From positions 1 to 64,000 of the forward strand of contig CAZURK010000041.1 in the NCBI GenBank assembly GCA_964623055.1: DNA of 64,000 nucleotides. The letters are read 5' to 3'. Origin of the DNA: JADHUC01 sp964623055. Its GTDB lineage: Bacteria > Planctomycetota > Planctomycetia > Pirellulales > Pirellulaceae. Of this stretch, positions 36,601 to 44,843 are shown piece by piece. A program made the translations under genes and the position numbers. The notes under the pieces were generated by a model. The model was not told the origin of the DNA and did not search any database. It saw only the letters and a program-made list of their open reading frames with translations. How positions within the stretch are numbered: position 1 is the stretch's first letter; each line of letters begins with the position of its first letter.

Positions 36601-38534
36601 GACGCTGGACTCCGTCGATCCTCATGCATCCGACTTATCCGGCGTTCACGATGCTCCGTCTCGCGCAGGCGTATGCCTTCACGTGGGATCGAGACCTGCG
36701 GGACCTCTGCTCCGCGTCGATGGATCTGCTTGAAGACAAGGAATCTCGCTTGGGTGTGAACAAGTACGCCTATAGTCGAGAGGAACCGCGCGGCAAAGCG
36801 AGCGACGTGAGCCGCGCGTACATCGAAGGATGGGAGTTGATCGGCGAGACACGCTACTACGACGTGGCGCGCAAGATGGGCGATTACCTGTTCCACACAG
36901 ACCTCCTCAAACCCGTCGACGGATACGTGCCGACCATGGGGCGTGTGGGCGCGTTCTTGTACGACGACCGACCCGATAAGATGATCGCTGAGAATATGTA
37001 CGCGCAGGCACTACGCTTGCCCCCGCTTTACAGCCCGGAGACAAAGCAAATCTCCCCTGGTCCTCTGTACTGCGCCGCGCAGACGAACTTCCTTACACGC
37101 ATCGGTAATGCTCTGCATGTCGTAACCCCGGCCAACGTCGACCGCGAGCCCAGCGCATCGTGGATCGCGTTTGACGACGCGGGCGGCGAAACCACCGTGT
37201 GTGTGCTGAAGCCGCAGGATTCCGAAGTCAACCTCTACTACACAGCACCCGGCGCACCCTTGGGTGACCCGCTCCTGAAGGCCATCGGGGCTGGAAGCCC
37301 GTATGCGCAGAGCTTCTATCAGGTGAAGTTCGATTCCGGCCGCGGCGTCATTCGCATGCCGAAGGATATCGCAGGGTATGCGTACGGCTTCTCTTTGGGC
37401 AGCACAGGACAGAAAGCCGCGTTTGCCGACCGGCGCGTGCCCATGGTGCTGCATGCGCCGGGGTACTGGTATCCTGAGCCTGTCCAACGTCCGGCCAGCA
37501 CGTATTTCTTCCGACTGCCGCCAGACAGCCAGGACGCGCAGATCTTCTTCGAGGGAGAAGCGAAATTGTATGAACCGTCGGGCCAGCGGTTCGGAGATGG
37601 CAAGCCGCTTCAGGGCTGGGTCGATCTCCCATCGGACAAGCCCGGACTTTGGGCGTTCGAGCCGATCGTCTTCAAGCTGGTGCGTGCGCGCAACTTCCCA
37701 CCGTTCTTTGCGGTGCGGGCCCCGGAGAACCACTTTGTACCCGACATTCCCAGGACTCAGGAGCCCAAGGCCGAGCCACCAGAGGAGATCCCAACTGGTA
37801 CCGCCTACCTGCCCGGAGCCATCGCGACGGAAGGCAACCAGGCGTTGTACCTCGGGGACAGACGCAGTTTCCGGATTGATGCGGGCGAGCCGCGCGAAGA
37901 TGGCGACGGTAGCGAGTTCATCCCTTTCGCAGAAGGCACGGTCGAGTTCTTCATGAACCCTGTCACATGGAGTTCGTTCGAGCTGTCCGATCTCGATCGA
38001 GTGCTCATCTTCATCGCCCGGCAGGAGGGCGGTGGATACTTCTTGGCGGATTACACGATCCGAGGCCGAGAGAAAACGCTGAATGCCTTCCTTCATTCTA
38101 GATACCAGAACACCGAACTCGACCAAGGCGAGATGATGATCCGGTCCCATCGGCCCCAGACGTTGTTCGAGCGGAATCGGTGGGTGCACCTCGCCTTTGT
38201 ATGGGGGCACAGGAGAGACGTACGCTACCACCCTCGCCGCCTGCGTTTCGGCGAAAAAGTGCTGACGGTTCAAGCTTACGTCGACGGCAAATACCTCACG
38301 TCTGGCGCCAATCGACATTCGGGTCAGAACAGCTACATGAAAGGCGCGCTGAATAACGTCTTGTTCGCCGCCAGTGGTATCGCGTTAGACGAGCTGCGCA
38401 TCTCCGACGTCCAACGCTACAAGGAAGACTTCAAACCACCCTCGCGCGATGAGGAACTGAAGGTAGACAGACACACGCGTGTGCTGTACCACTTCAACGG
38501 AAACCGGGAAGGGGTGAGCTACGAGGGGAAGTGA
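33627..38534 (+). CDS. secreted exo-rhamnogalacturonan-lyase-like protein with CBM9-like and LamG-like domains
   Basis: A 1635-residue exported protein with a signal peptide of about 23 residues. Residues 50-245 resemble a family-9 carbohydrate-binding module (KVDGILDDEVWQ, WKDDAIEICIG). Residues 365-480 match the RIFT-barrel start of the PcRGLX/YetA rhamnogalacturonan lyase group (PVTLGVPFPAGALWD, DGSIKWMRFDTLV). Residues 780-1130 form an alpha-alpha barrel. Residues 1410-1620 look like a concanavalin/LamG module (ALNNVLFAASGIALDELRI). It probably cleaves or binds pectic or similar acidic glycans outside the cytoplasm. A REPIN-like repeat at 35474-35553 is read through and adds about 26 odd residues at 616-642. 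The stop is three bases from the stop of the convergent next gene. Confidence 0.75.
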   Translation: MPRNIVISAILCLIVQASAGSAASIKMDFGEPFTQKFSGRGSFDKKYACTRCQTPPKVDGILDDEVWQASGEIEFGDGRPRTVVRACYDDAMLYFAFVCHELLGRKATGMPRDRDADVWKDDAIEICIGPPQVRKTRISYHIIVSVANSLYDKRTRFGKSFGDEWNPTIEYTVHRQDDRWTVEVAIAARELDMPGWPSVMGANVGRDGPGLGPSFWGKRRDVESSAFAFQGTGDTEAEQGGDDGFVSNQTVAGNSLGIYADRTYARPGERWIEIDCKVSPTRVSLENTRIDVKLFGLAQTTPVETFSTVPQRERGRLDVDLRSYGLDTAEVSVELFEGEERTGASKFILTARPCKTPLKPGDRITMIMDVPEGVQPSRHPVTLGVPFPAGALWDADRVRVVNRAGELLPHQKEVTGLWAPDGSIKWMRFDTLVTSQDGCFVEFGQPSGNVAPSTPLKVIERGDRVIVDTGPARYVLAKGTSPVQEVWLDGKRVASSASTRGLYVVDQTGRYAQASAEEEDMKVEARGPVASCVRFEGWYTTPDGERLARHITRVECIAGHAAAKVTHTFVLTQDTNEVWFKEIGWELAVTPSDSARALFGVDQHEHEKQLAVPLTTKGSGVVFGHEAVDGLGLSAENDSRPLSSTSAYMLQDSHYYFNHSRNHFVVASETGDKRLTRCEGGECGDYAALVGSNAGLLMACRNAAHQHPKEFEVFADRIVLKLFSNRAGEELDFRTETLIKKWDLAEWYEHRTSNNMYANYYRKHVLDALEGYKSNAAGWAKTHLLLIAPLASTGADESAASNARLHRTPVYAHVDPSWIYRTRAMGPNYPKDTVRFPEIEEAVEGYFRWLAGAQKRWGEYGFVDYNGGPRFSYYESKGKLWPEMKRFNMTYALRANLWLLYARSADRRIREFIAGSAQGHMDGKMGNWDTPVSKRGLIRSSAHRDLPFDWGEANMMQNGQTGCLNIHIWNYYLTGCRRSKDMIEDYAAAAKRRWTPSILMHPTYPAFTMLRLAQAYAFTWDRDLRDLCSASMDLLEDKESRLGVNKYAYSREEPRGKASDVSRAYIEGWELIGETRYYDVARKMGDYLFHTDLLKPVDGYVPTMGRVGAFLYDDRPDKMIAENMYAQALRLPPLYSPETKQISPGPLYCAAQTNFLTRIGNALHVVTPANVDREPSASWIAFDDAGGETTVCVLKPQDSEVNLYYTAPGAPLGDPLLKAIGAGSPYAQSFYQVKFDSGRGVIRMPKDIAGYAYGFSLGSTGQKAAFADRRVPMVLHAPGYWYPEPVQRPASTYFFRLPPDSQDAQIFFEGEAKLYEPSGQRFGDGKPLQGWVDLPSDKPGLWAFEPIVFKLVRARNFPPFFAVRAPENHFVPDIPRTQEPKAEPPEEIPTGTAYLPGAIATEGNQALYLGDRRSFRIDAGEPREDGDGSEFIPFAEGTVEFFMNPVTWSSFELSDLDRVLIFIARQEGGGYFLADYTIRGREKTLNAFLHSRYQNTELDQGEMMIRSHRPQTLFERNRWVHLAFVWGHRRDVRYHPRRLRFGEKVLTVQAYVDGKYLTSGANRHSGQNSYMKGALNNVLFAASGIALDELRISDVQRYKEDFKPPSRDEELKVDRHTRVLYHFNGNREGVSYEGK
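35474..35553. repeat. REPIN-like inverted repeat inside the lyase gene, family E
   Basis: Perfect 21-base arms, 35474-35494 (AAAGGGGTCGGGAGTCGTTT) and 35533-35553, with a 38-base loop. It lies in the coding frame of the gene at 33627-38534, which it does not interrupt. Confidence 0.85.
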
Positions 38535-38537
38535 CGG

Positions 38538-41500
38538 CTAGTCCTCCGAGAACTCGACAACCCACGCTTGGCGGGCAGGCAAGTTGAGCTTCAGCGTGGG
38601 ATCGTCGCTCGTGAACGAGCCGATGGTGTGGCGACTCGCCTCGTCGATTCGGTACACGCAGGCTTCCTTCGGAAGACGATAGTACGTCGGATCGAGTGTG
38701 AGCGAAAGGGGAAGCGTCTGGTCGTTGATGCTGGCCAGAGCTATTGCCACGTCGCCATCGGCGGCTCGCCACGCGCCGGCGATCGCAAGCGGATGGCGCT
38801 TATGGTAGGAAGTCAGTCGGCTTCGTTGTCCCGCGTAGATCGACAATCGCGAGAAATTCGAGGTCATCTCGGGCACATCGAGATTGGGAGGACGAAGGAA
38901 CTCTCCGTGAAGCAGGTATTTGGTCGCGCGACTCCGCACACGCGCCAGACGCATCGCGTATTCGATCTCTTCAGGCCGCTTGTCAAATTGCTCGGCCCGG
39001 AAGTTGGCCAGCGCCGGTTGCTGGCCCCAGACGAACGCTCGCGCCTGCTCCAAAAAGAACTGCCGCGAGTACTTCCGGTCCAATAGCGCCAAAGGCTCCT
39101 TGGGTGCGAACTCGGCCGGCCACAGTTCGTCGTATGGCGGCATGGTCAGTGACGAGTAGCTCCCGTAGGTGACCGCGTACGGATGGTAGACGGCTTGAAA
39201 GAAAGGGATCACTTCCCACGGATCAGTCGGCGACGAATATCGTTCGCGACTGACCTGGAGGGTAAGCATCAAATCCAAGTACGGCAGCCATGCCTCTCCG
39301 CACCCCTCGCCCGCCAAGACAATGCGGCGGTCGGCGTTGCAGCGGTTGCGGATGTCGTTCGAGAGCGTACGGAATCCTTCCATCCACGAGTTTCCGCCTC
39401 CCAGCAGATGCCCGTGGTTGGGATCGTAACAAGCGCGATGGCTGCACGCTTGGTCCATATAGATTCCGTCCACACCCAAGTCCTTGAATGCTTCTTCGGC
39501 CAGTCCGGCGTATTTGTTTCGCCAAAAGGGCGTCGCCAAGCACATGGATGCAAGGGCTTGCCTGGTGAAGATGTTGTAGATCTCCGGGCGGACCTTGCCG
39601 TCAGAGCCTTTAACGGCGAAGTGTTCGGCGCCCTCTTCATTCCAGCTTCGACTGCTCATGCCCCAGGCCCGCTGGTTCATATAGACGATGAACCGCACGC
39701 CATCGTCGTGGGCGCGCGCCGCGGCTTGTTGAAACGCTTCGGTTCCTTCGCGTGGCGGCAGGTATTCGGGAAAACCGATGTCGTAGGGGCAGCCATGCCA
39801 CCAATGCCAGAAGACGCTCACGGGTAGACCAAGGCGCTTCTGAAACGCGGCGGCTGGCGGAAGCACTCCTGGCGAAGGGCCTCTGTTCCAAACCCAGGCA
39901 CCAGTGTCGAGGAGCCAATCCGGAACGAGGCCCCGTCGCAACCGGCTCTCCTTGGCCCAACGCTGGTCCGCTGCCCACGCTCGATAACGCTCGGCCGCCG
40001 TGATCCAGTCGCCCTGAAACGTGCCCAACAGAACATGGTACGGCAGGGCATAGACTTTCTGGCCGGTTGCTTCGTTTTCGGGATGGTGAACCGTTTCAAA
40101 ATGCACTTGGCCGCCTGCGGTACCCCAAAGAGCGAATGTCTTCCTGCGGGCCGCCGTGTCGTCGCACGCAGCGTAGAGACCACTCCCACCTTCGCTGTAG
40201 TAGGCCAGACATTGCAGGGCCATTCGCCCTGGATAGTCCCAAGAAAGCCGCCGTCCTTTGCCGTCTGAGCCGCCCAACAAGCTGCGAGGATCGTTCGTCT
40301 GCTGCCCCAACCAAGCCGGGACGGCGAGTCTTTCGTCCTCCTGCCGCCGGAGCCCGTACACTCGCGGAAAACGGATTTGCCGCAAGGCTATCTCGGGCGG
40401 TTTCGTAACGGAGATATTCCATTGGCTGTTGGGCGTGCCGCCGTCAAGCCGCACGGTGACTTCGACTTTGCACTCCGCAGCACCCGCAATCTTGAAACCG
40501 GTCCAAGTCATTCGCAGCGTTTGCCCAGGTGGCAGAATACGCCATTGAGACGACCTCGATTGGGCTGGTGTGAGTATGATTGGTCGACCGTCGAGAAGCA
40601 CCTGCAATTCCCAAAGTCCGCCAAGATCCGGACCGCCGTCCAGAAGGTTCTGCTTTGCAGCAAGGTCCACCAGCTCCAGCAGTTCTCCGTCATGCGGATC
40701 AACGCCAAGGCGCAGAGAGCCGTTCTCGATAGACACAGCCCTCGCCTGCTCGTGGACCTTTGCGACAATGGCTCTTTCGATCTCCGGTGCCCAGGTGGAC
40801 GGCAACCCGTAGTACATCATGGCGCGAGTTCCCTCGTAGCCCCCTTCACGAAGAACGCGGCGCGAGGGGATGTAGGTCATCACGTCGTTCGTGTAGCCGG
40901 CCACCCAAGTACGCCAAGTGCCAAACTCGGCCTTGAGACGCACGGCGTAGTCCACCACGACCTCGCCACCCAACAGGATAAACGTCAAGTCGCGGCCAAG
41001 CCGCCAAACTTGGATCGGGTATGGGTAGGAATGGATCGGGGTCTTGCCCGAGTCGATCTGTTCCATCAGCCGCTTGGCCCACCGCGCCTCGTAACGGTTT
41101 TTCGATTTGGCTCGTACGTTCAAGGTCTGCCGGTCGGGCAGTTCGTCCAGCTTCAAATCGAGTTCCGCATAACGCGTGGTCAAACTGCCGGTAATCTCGG
41201 CCAATGGCCCGGAGAGTACGGTGCAAACGGCGTCGGCGAGCTGCCGCCCGACTTGTTCCGCTTTCCCGATGTCATCGAGTCCCCGAGGCCAGGGCGTCTG
41301 GTCGCCGCAACAGCCCTGCCAGAACATCGCGACGGCGCCGGGGTGGGCCTTTTCCACATGGAGTTGAGCAAATCCAGCATAGTCGCCGCACCAGCGATAG
41401 TAGCCGGTCAGCTTGGTCGGGTGGCAAGCGTAGCCGAAGACGATGGCGATTATGCGACCGTCCGTGCCGGTGATACGCAGAACTGGCACATCGTGATCGA

Positions 41501-42113
41501 CGGGCCCCTTGAGTTGGCCTTCCGCGCGAAGCCGTTCCACATCGTCATGCTTATTGTTCCGGCGGTTGACTGCAATGTCGGATTGCCCCTGGCCCCATGC
41601 CAGAGTGCACTCAGCCAGATTGCCGATCGCCTCGCCGACGACCGAGACAACCCTATCCTGGAGCCACGCTGTGTACTCGTCGATGCGTTTCCACTCGGTA
41701 TCGCTGAGGAAGTAGATGCCTTCCAGATTTCTGCCCACAACCGGACCACAGTGGTTATGTGAACAGTTTAGGGCCACTTGATCGCGGCCCAGACCGTACT
41801 TTCTCTGCAGCATGCCGCGCATGGCCAACGACGTGGGGCGGTCGATGCCCACCACGTCCAGCGTAACAAGAACCGCCCGTTGCCCGGCGGGATCCTCCAT
41901 CGCCAGAGCTTTGGCCCACAGATCATGCTCGGTCCCTTCGGACGATCTCGTGCGGCTGCCATACCCCGACATCCACAGCGGGCCGGCGGGCGTAATCTTG
42001 ACCGTCGCTACGCCAGCCTTCCATTCGGCTTGCGCGCGAGCGTCATTGGCCATCAGGGAAATCACCACGGCAACGACACAAGACGCGTTATTCGAAAGTA
42101 GCAGTTTTGCCAT
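38538..42113 (-). CDS. neutral-ceramidase-like plus DUF6259 glycosidase-like fusion, secreted
   Basis: A 1191-residue exported protein. The ATG at 42113 starts a signal peptide (SCVVAVVISLMANDARA). Residues 30-460 match planctomycete neutral/alkaline ceramidase-like proteins (AGVATVKITPAGPLWMSGYG, LNCSHNHCGPVVG with its metal-binding His pair, FGYACHPT). Residues 470-1170 resemble the DUF6259 glycoside-hydrolase-like family: a beta-sandwich then a TIM barrel with DLGVDGIYMDQAC and a likely catalytic Asp/Glu pair around LAGEGCGEAW. The two halves are normally separate proteins. An amide- or ester-cleaving module with a glycosidase module suggests attack on a decorated glycan or glycolipid. A second in-frame ATG at 42137 is weaker. 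Its 5' side holds a REPIN at 42138. Confidence 0.7.
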   Translation of the reverse strand: MAKLLLSNNASCVVAVVISLMANDARAQAEWKAGVATVKITPAGPLWMSGYGSRTRSSEGTEHDLWAKALAMEDPAGQRAVLVTLDVVGIDRPTSLAMRGMLQRKYGLGRDQVALNCSHNHCGPVVGRNLEGIYFLSDTEWKRIDEYTAWLQDRVVSVVGEAIGNLAECTLAWGQGQSDIAVNRRNNKHDDVERLRAEGQLKGPVDHDVPVLRITGTDGRIIAIVFGYACHPTKLTGYYRWCGDYAGFAQLHVEKAHPGAVAMFWQGCCGDQTPWPRGLDDIGKAEQVGRQLADAVCTVLSGPLAEITGSLTTRYAELDLKLDELPDRQTLNVRAKSKNRYEARWAKRLMEQIDSGKTPIHSYPYPIQVWRLGRDLTFILLGGEVVVDYAVRLKAEFGTWRTWVAGYTNDVMTYIPSRRVLREGGYEGTRAMMYYGLPSTWAPEIERAIVAKVHEQARAVSIENGSLRLGVDPHDGELLELVDLAAKQNLLDGGPDLGGLWELQVLLDGRPIILTPAQSRSSQWRILPPGQTLRMTWTGFKIAGAAECKVEVTVRLDGGTPNSQWNISVTKPPEIALRQIRFPRVYGLRRQEDERLAVPAWLGQQTNDPRSLLGGSDGKGRRLSWDYPGRMALQCLAYYSEGGSGLYAACDDTAARRKTFALWGTAGGQVHFETVHHPENEATGQKVYALPYHVLLGTFQGDWITAAERYRAWAADQRWAKESRLRRGLVPDWLLDTGAWVWNRGPSPGVLPPAAAFQKRLGLPVSVFWHWWHGCPYDIGFPEYLPPREGTEAFQQAAARAHDDGVRFIVYMNQRAWGMSSRSWNEEGAEHFAVKGSDGKVRPEIYNIFTRQALASMCLATPFWRNKYAGLAEEAFKDLGVDGIYMDQACSHRACYDPNHGHLLGGGNSWMEGFRTLSNDIRNRCNADRRIVLAGEGCGEAWLPYLDLMLTLQVSRERYSSPTDPWEVIPFFQAVYHPYAVTYGSYSSLTMPPYDELWPAEFAPKEPLALLDRKYSRQFFLEQARAFVWGQQPALANFRAEQFDKRPEEIEYAMRLARVRSRATKYLLHGEFLRPPNLDVPEMTSNFSRLSIYAGQRSRLTSYHKRHPLAIAGAWRAADGDVAIALASINDQTLPLSLTLDPTYYRLPKEACVYRIDEASRHTIGSFTSDDPTLKLNLPARQAWVVEFSED

Positions 42114-42137
42114 GTCTTTTCTCCGCACAAGTAGCAT

Positions 42138-42263
42138 CGTTTAACCGCGACCCAGCGGGGAGCGCGTCGGAGAAAGCGTTGCGCTGCGTTTTGTCGCTGC
42201 GTCACATGATTCTTCCTGCGCCGCGTTCACTCCACGCGCTCCCCGCTGGGTCGCGGTTAAACG
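42138..42263. repeat. REPIN-like inverted repeat, family C (large form)
   Basis: Perfect 29-base arms (42138-42166 and 42235-42263) begin CGTTTAACCGCGACCCAGCG and enclose a 68-base loop. The CGTTTAACC tip is shared with 30135-30223. It fills most of the gap between two minus-strand genes and sits at the 5' end of the ceramidase-fusion gene. Confidence 0.85.
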
Positions 42264-42287
42264 AGTTGATTTCTTTCGTTCACGCTC

Positions 42288-43673
42288 CTATGTATTCGCC
42301 AGCGCTTTCGAGTGCGTCTGGATTTTGCGGATGGCCTCGGCAATTGCCTCCATCGCCGACTTCGTCGTCAACAGCCGGATGCCTGACATCCTGATTGCCT
42401 CGTCGGCAATCAAAGACTCGGCCACCGGGCATGGAGTCGTCTTAATAAGCCAGTCTCGCTTCTCTTTTGAATACAGCGACTGGAATATGGGCGAGTTGAT
42501 TGTCTGTTCGGCATACGTCAGCGTACTCAATGTGCCGCTTCCGACGGCGCTGATGGGGATGCCTTCTGCGCCCATCGCCCTGGCAAACTTTAGCTTCGGC
42601 AGACCGTTGAAATGGCTCTTGTCGTACCGCATTTCAAAGAGATAGTAGGACGCGGCGGTCGTCCCCTCGTGCAGCTTCTGCGGGCAAATTCCGGGGATGT
42701 CTTTCAATAGCTCGCGTAGATAGTTCGCATTTTCGTTTCTGAGGCGGACCTGCTCTTCGAACCCTTCCAGACCTGCCAGGAGAATGGCTGCCTGGAATTC
42801 GCTCATCTTGTAGTTCAAGCCAAGCCCGTCGATGCTGCCACGCGCCGGTTTGTGCGTTTCCCAACTCCCGATCGCCCGGCCGTAGTCGTGCCACTGGTAC
42901 GCTCGGGCCATGATCTCTTCATTGTCACCCACAAAGGATCCGCCTTCGCCGCAGGGCAGCACTTTGCTTTGCTGATGGCTGAAGCATCCGATATCCCCGA
43001 TGGTGCCGACCTTCTTGCCTCGGTATTCCCCAAAGTGGGCCTGGCAGGCATCTTCGATCACGAAGAGATCGTGCTTCTTCGCGATCTCCATGATCCGATC
43101 CATTTCCGCCGGCGCCCCGCCCCAGTGACAGGGAATGATCGCTTTGGTCTTGTCGGTAATCCGTTCCTCGATCTTCGCTGGATCCATTTGAAACGATTCC
43201 CGTTCTACGTCGACAAAGACGGGCAATGCGTAGAATGTGAACGGCAGCGATGAACCCGTGATGAATTCGATGGGGCTGACCAGCACCTCGTCGCCCGGCT
43301 GAATGTCGATCCCTTTGAGCGCACAATGAAGCGCCGTCGTCCCGCCGTTTGTGGCGATGACGTGTTTGACGTGCAGCATCTTCGCCCAGGACTTCTCGAA
43401 CTCGATCACCCGATTTCCCGTTCCGGAGATCCGCGTCCAGCGCCGGCTGTACAGGACATCTTTCAATAAGTCTTCCGCCGTCTGACTGCCCTGCGGCCAA
43501 GTTGGCCATTTGCCTTTGAAAACCCTCTCGCCGCCCAGAATTGCAGGTTTCCCCGAGGCTCCGGAAACGACTGTAGGAGTGGCAAGTCCAGTTGCCGACA
43601 CAAATGACGTCCCAACCACCCCAGCGGCAGATTTCTTCAGAAAACTCCGCCTTGATTCACCCCTATTCCTCAT
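42288..43673 (-). CDS. Tat-exported DegT/DnrJ/EryC1/StrS aminotransferase-like protein
   Basis: A 461-residue protein. Its N-terminus has a twin-arginine signal (SRRSFLKKSAAGVVG) followed by a hydrophobic stretch, so it is exported folded. The rest is a full type-I PLP aminotransferase of the DegT sugar family: ATNGGTTALHCAL, the cofactor Asp/Gln in VIEDACQAH, and the Schiff-base lysine in HQQSKVLPCGEGG. Cytoplasmic members transaminate nucleotide-linked keto-sugars. An exported one cannot use cytoplasmic nucleotide sugars, so its substrate is unclear. The start at 43673 has an AGAGGGAG site; alternatives are 43691 and 43718. It lies near a Gfo/Idh oxidoreductase and a second DegT gene. Confidence 0.8.
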   Translation of the reverse strand: MRNRGESRRSFLKKSAAGVVGTSFVSATGLATPTVVSGASGKPAILGGERVFKGKWPTWPQGSQTAEDLLKDVLYSRRWTRISGTGNRVIEFEKSWAKMLHVKHVIATNGGTTALHCALKGIDIQPGDEVLVSPIEFITGSSLPFTFYALPVFVDVERESFQMDPAKIEERITDKTKAIIPCHWGGAPAEMDRIMEIAKKHDLFVIEDACQAHFGEYRGKKVGTIGDIGCFSHQQSKVLPCGEGGSFVGDNEEIMARAYQWHDYGRAIGSWETHKPARGSIDGLGLNYKMSEFQAAILLAGLEGFEEQVRLRNENANYLRELLKDIPGICPQKLHEGTTAASYYLFEMRYDKSHFNGLPKLKFARAMGAEGIPISAVGSGTLSTLTYAEQTINSPIFQSLYSKEKRDWLIKTTPCPVAESLIADEAIRMSGIRLLTTKSAMEAIAEAIRKIQTHSKALANT

Positions 43674-43708
43674 TTCGGTCTCCCTCTGCATGATTCTGTC
43701 AGATTGGC

Positions 43709-43756
43709 TGTGGGGCACGTTTCCAACGTGCCTGGCACGATGGAATCGTGCCCCAC
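43709..43756. repeat. double-hairpin dispersed repeat, family D, copy 2
   Basis: GGCACGTT-TCC-AACGTGCC followed by GGCACGAT-GGA-ATCGTGCC. It is the reverse complement of the element at 33018-33065 with two changes. Confidence 0.85.
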
Positions 43757-43818
43757 TTCTTTCTGCGCCGATCCCAAGTCGATGTCCGTCACGGTGTGTC
43801 CCTGTCGAGTAAATCCTG

Positions 43819-44826
43819 TCAGACGCTGACGTTGATCCTTCGTGTCTCTCTTGCCGACTTGTAGACGGCCAAAATCTGCTTCAGGTTTCTCAAGCCCGCC
43901 CGGCCGTCGACATCGGGCTGCTTGTCGTTCAGAATCGCGTCGGCAAAATGCTCGAATTGGGCCTGGAACTGGTCCTTCTTGGAGCGGACCGCGATCGGCG
44001 TAGTTCCTCGATCGTCGAGCAACGTCAATTCGGGATCGGCGAAGGGCCCGGCGGTTCTGCGCGCCAACAATGTGCCTTTTGTGCCGTAGATCTCGATCGT
44101 GTTCTCACGATGCGGGATGGCAAAGGATACATCAATGATCCCGAGGGCCTTCGAGTCGAATTTCACAATCGCCAGCGATGAATCTTCGACCTTGTAGTCG
44201 AAGGCCACGTTCTCGGCGAAGCCCTGGACCCATTTGATCCTTCCCAGGAAAAACTCCAGGAGTTCGAGACAGTGGCTTCCGACGTCCATGAACGCCCCGC
44301 CGCCGCCTCTGGAGGGATCCTGTCTCCATGAGCCTTCTTGTTTTGGATACCACAGGTGTGTCTGAACCCGTGCCTCGACAATCTCGCCCAGCTTGCCGCG
44401 GTCGATGATTTGCTTGATCTTCGCATGATGGGGATGAAACCGCCGCATGTACCCCACCTGTAGTTTCACCTCGCCTTTCTCGCAGACGCTCAGCATCTGG
44501 TTGCACTCTCTGACGTTCATCGCCATGGGCTTTTCGACCAGCACGTGTTTGCCCGCCTTGGCAGCCGCGATCGTATGCTGTTTGTGCAGATCGACGGGTG
44601 TGGCAATGTACACCGCGTCGATCTGCGGATCTGCCAACAGTTGGTCGACATCGGTATAGACGTTGGCGACCTTGTACTGTTCGGCGAGCTGTCGGAGAAG
44701 CTCCTCACGTCCGGGTCTTCCATGAATGCCGCCAAGCACGCAGTTCTTCGCCAATCGCAGGCCGGGCATAGGCCTTTTTGAGGCGAAGCCGGTCGCGCCG
44801 ATAATTCCCAGTCTGATCTTCTTCAT
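43819..44826 (-). CDS. Gfo/Idh/MocA-family sugar oxidoreductase
   Basis: A 335-residue NAD(P)-dependent dehydrogenase. It shows the Rossmann loop GIIGATGFASKRP, the EKP lysine motif in VLVEKPMA, and the C-terminal-domain signature DVGSHCLELLEFF with the catalytic Asp/His pair. It probably oxidises a sugar hydroxyl to a keto group. It lies 17 bases after the DegT gene at 44844-46106, so oxidation followed by transamination of the same sugar is plausible. I chose ATG 44826; a longer frame from 45012 overlaps the neighbour and has unlike sequence. Confidence 0.85.
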   Translation of the reverse strand: MKKIRLGIIGATGFASKRPMPGLRLAKNCVLGGIHGRPGREELLRQLAEQYKVANVYTDVDQLLADPQIDAVYIATPVDLHKQHTIAAAKAGKHVLVEKPMAMNVRECNQMLSVCEKGEVKLQVGYMRRFHPHHAKIKQIIDRGKLGEIVEARVQTHLWYPKQEGSWRQDPSRGGGGAFMDVGSHCLELLEFFLGRIKWVQGFAENVAFDYKVEDSSLAIVKFDSKALGIIDVSFAIPHRENTIEIYGTKGTLLARRTAGPFADPELTLLDDRGTTPIAVRSKKDQFQAQFEHFADAILNDKQPDVDGRAGLRNLKQILAVYKSARETRRINVSV

Positions 44827-44843
44827 GATCGTCTGCTCACGTC

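Noticed and set aside
37011..38318. 435-codon minus-strand frame within the lyase gene
   Set aside because: Shadow of the plus-strand coding sequence, with no signal, motif or ribosome-binding site.
40377..41762. 461-codon plus-strand frame
   Set aside because: Antisense to the ceramidase-like domain, whose conserved motifs are on the minus strand.
42900..42990. Loss of the catalytic lysine in the Tat-exported DegT protein
   Set aside because: On alignment of HQQSKVLPCGEGG with the family pattern the lysine is present four residues before GEGG.
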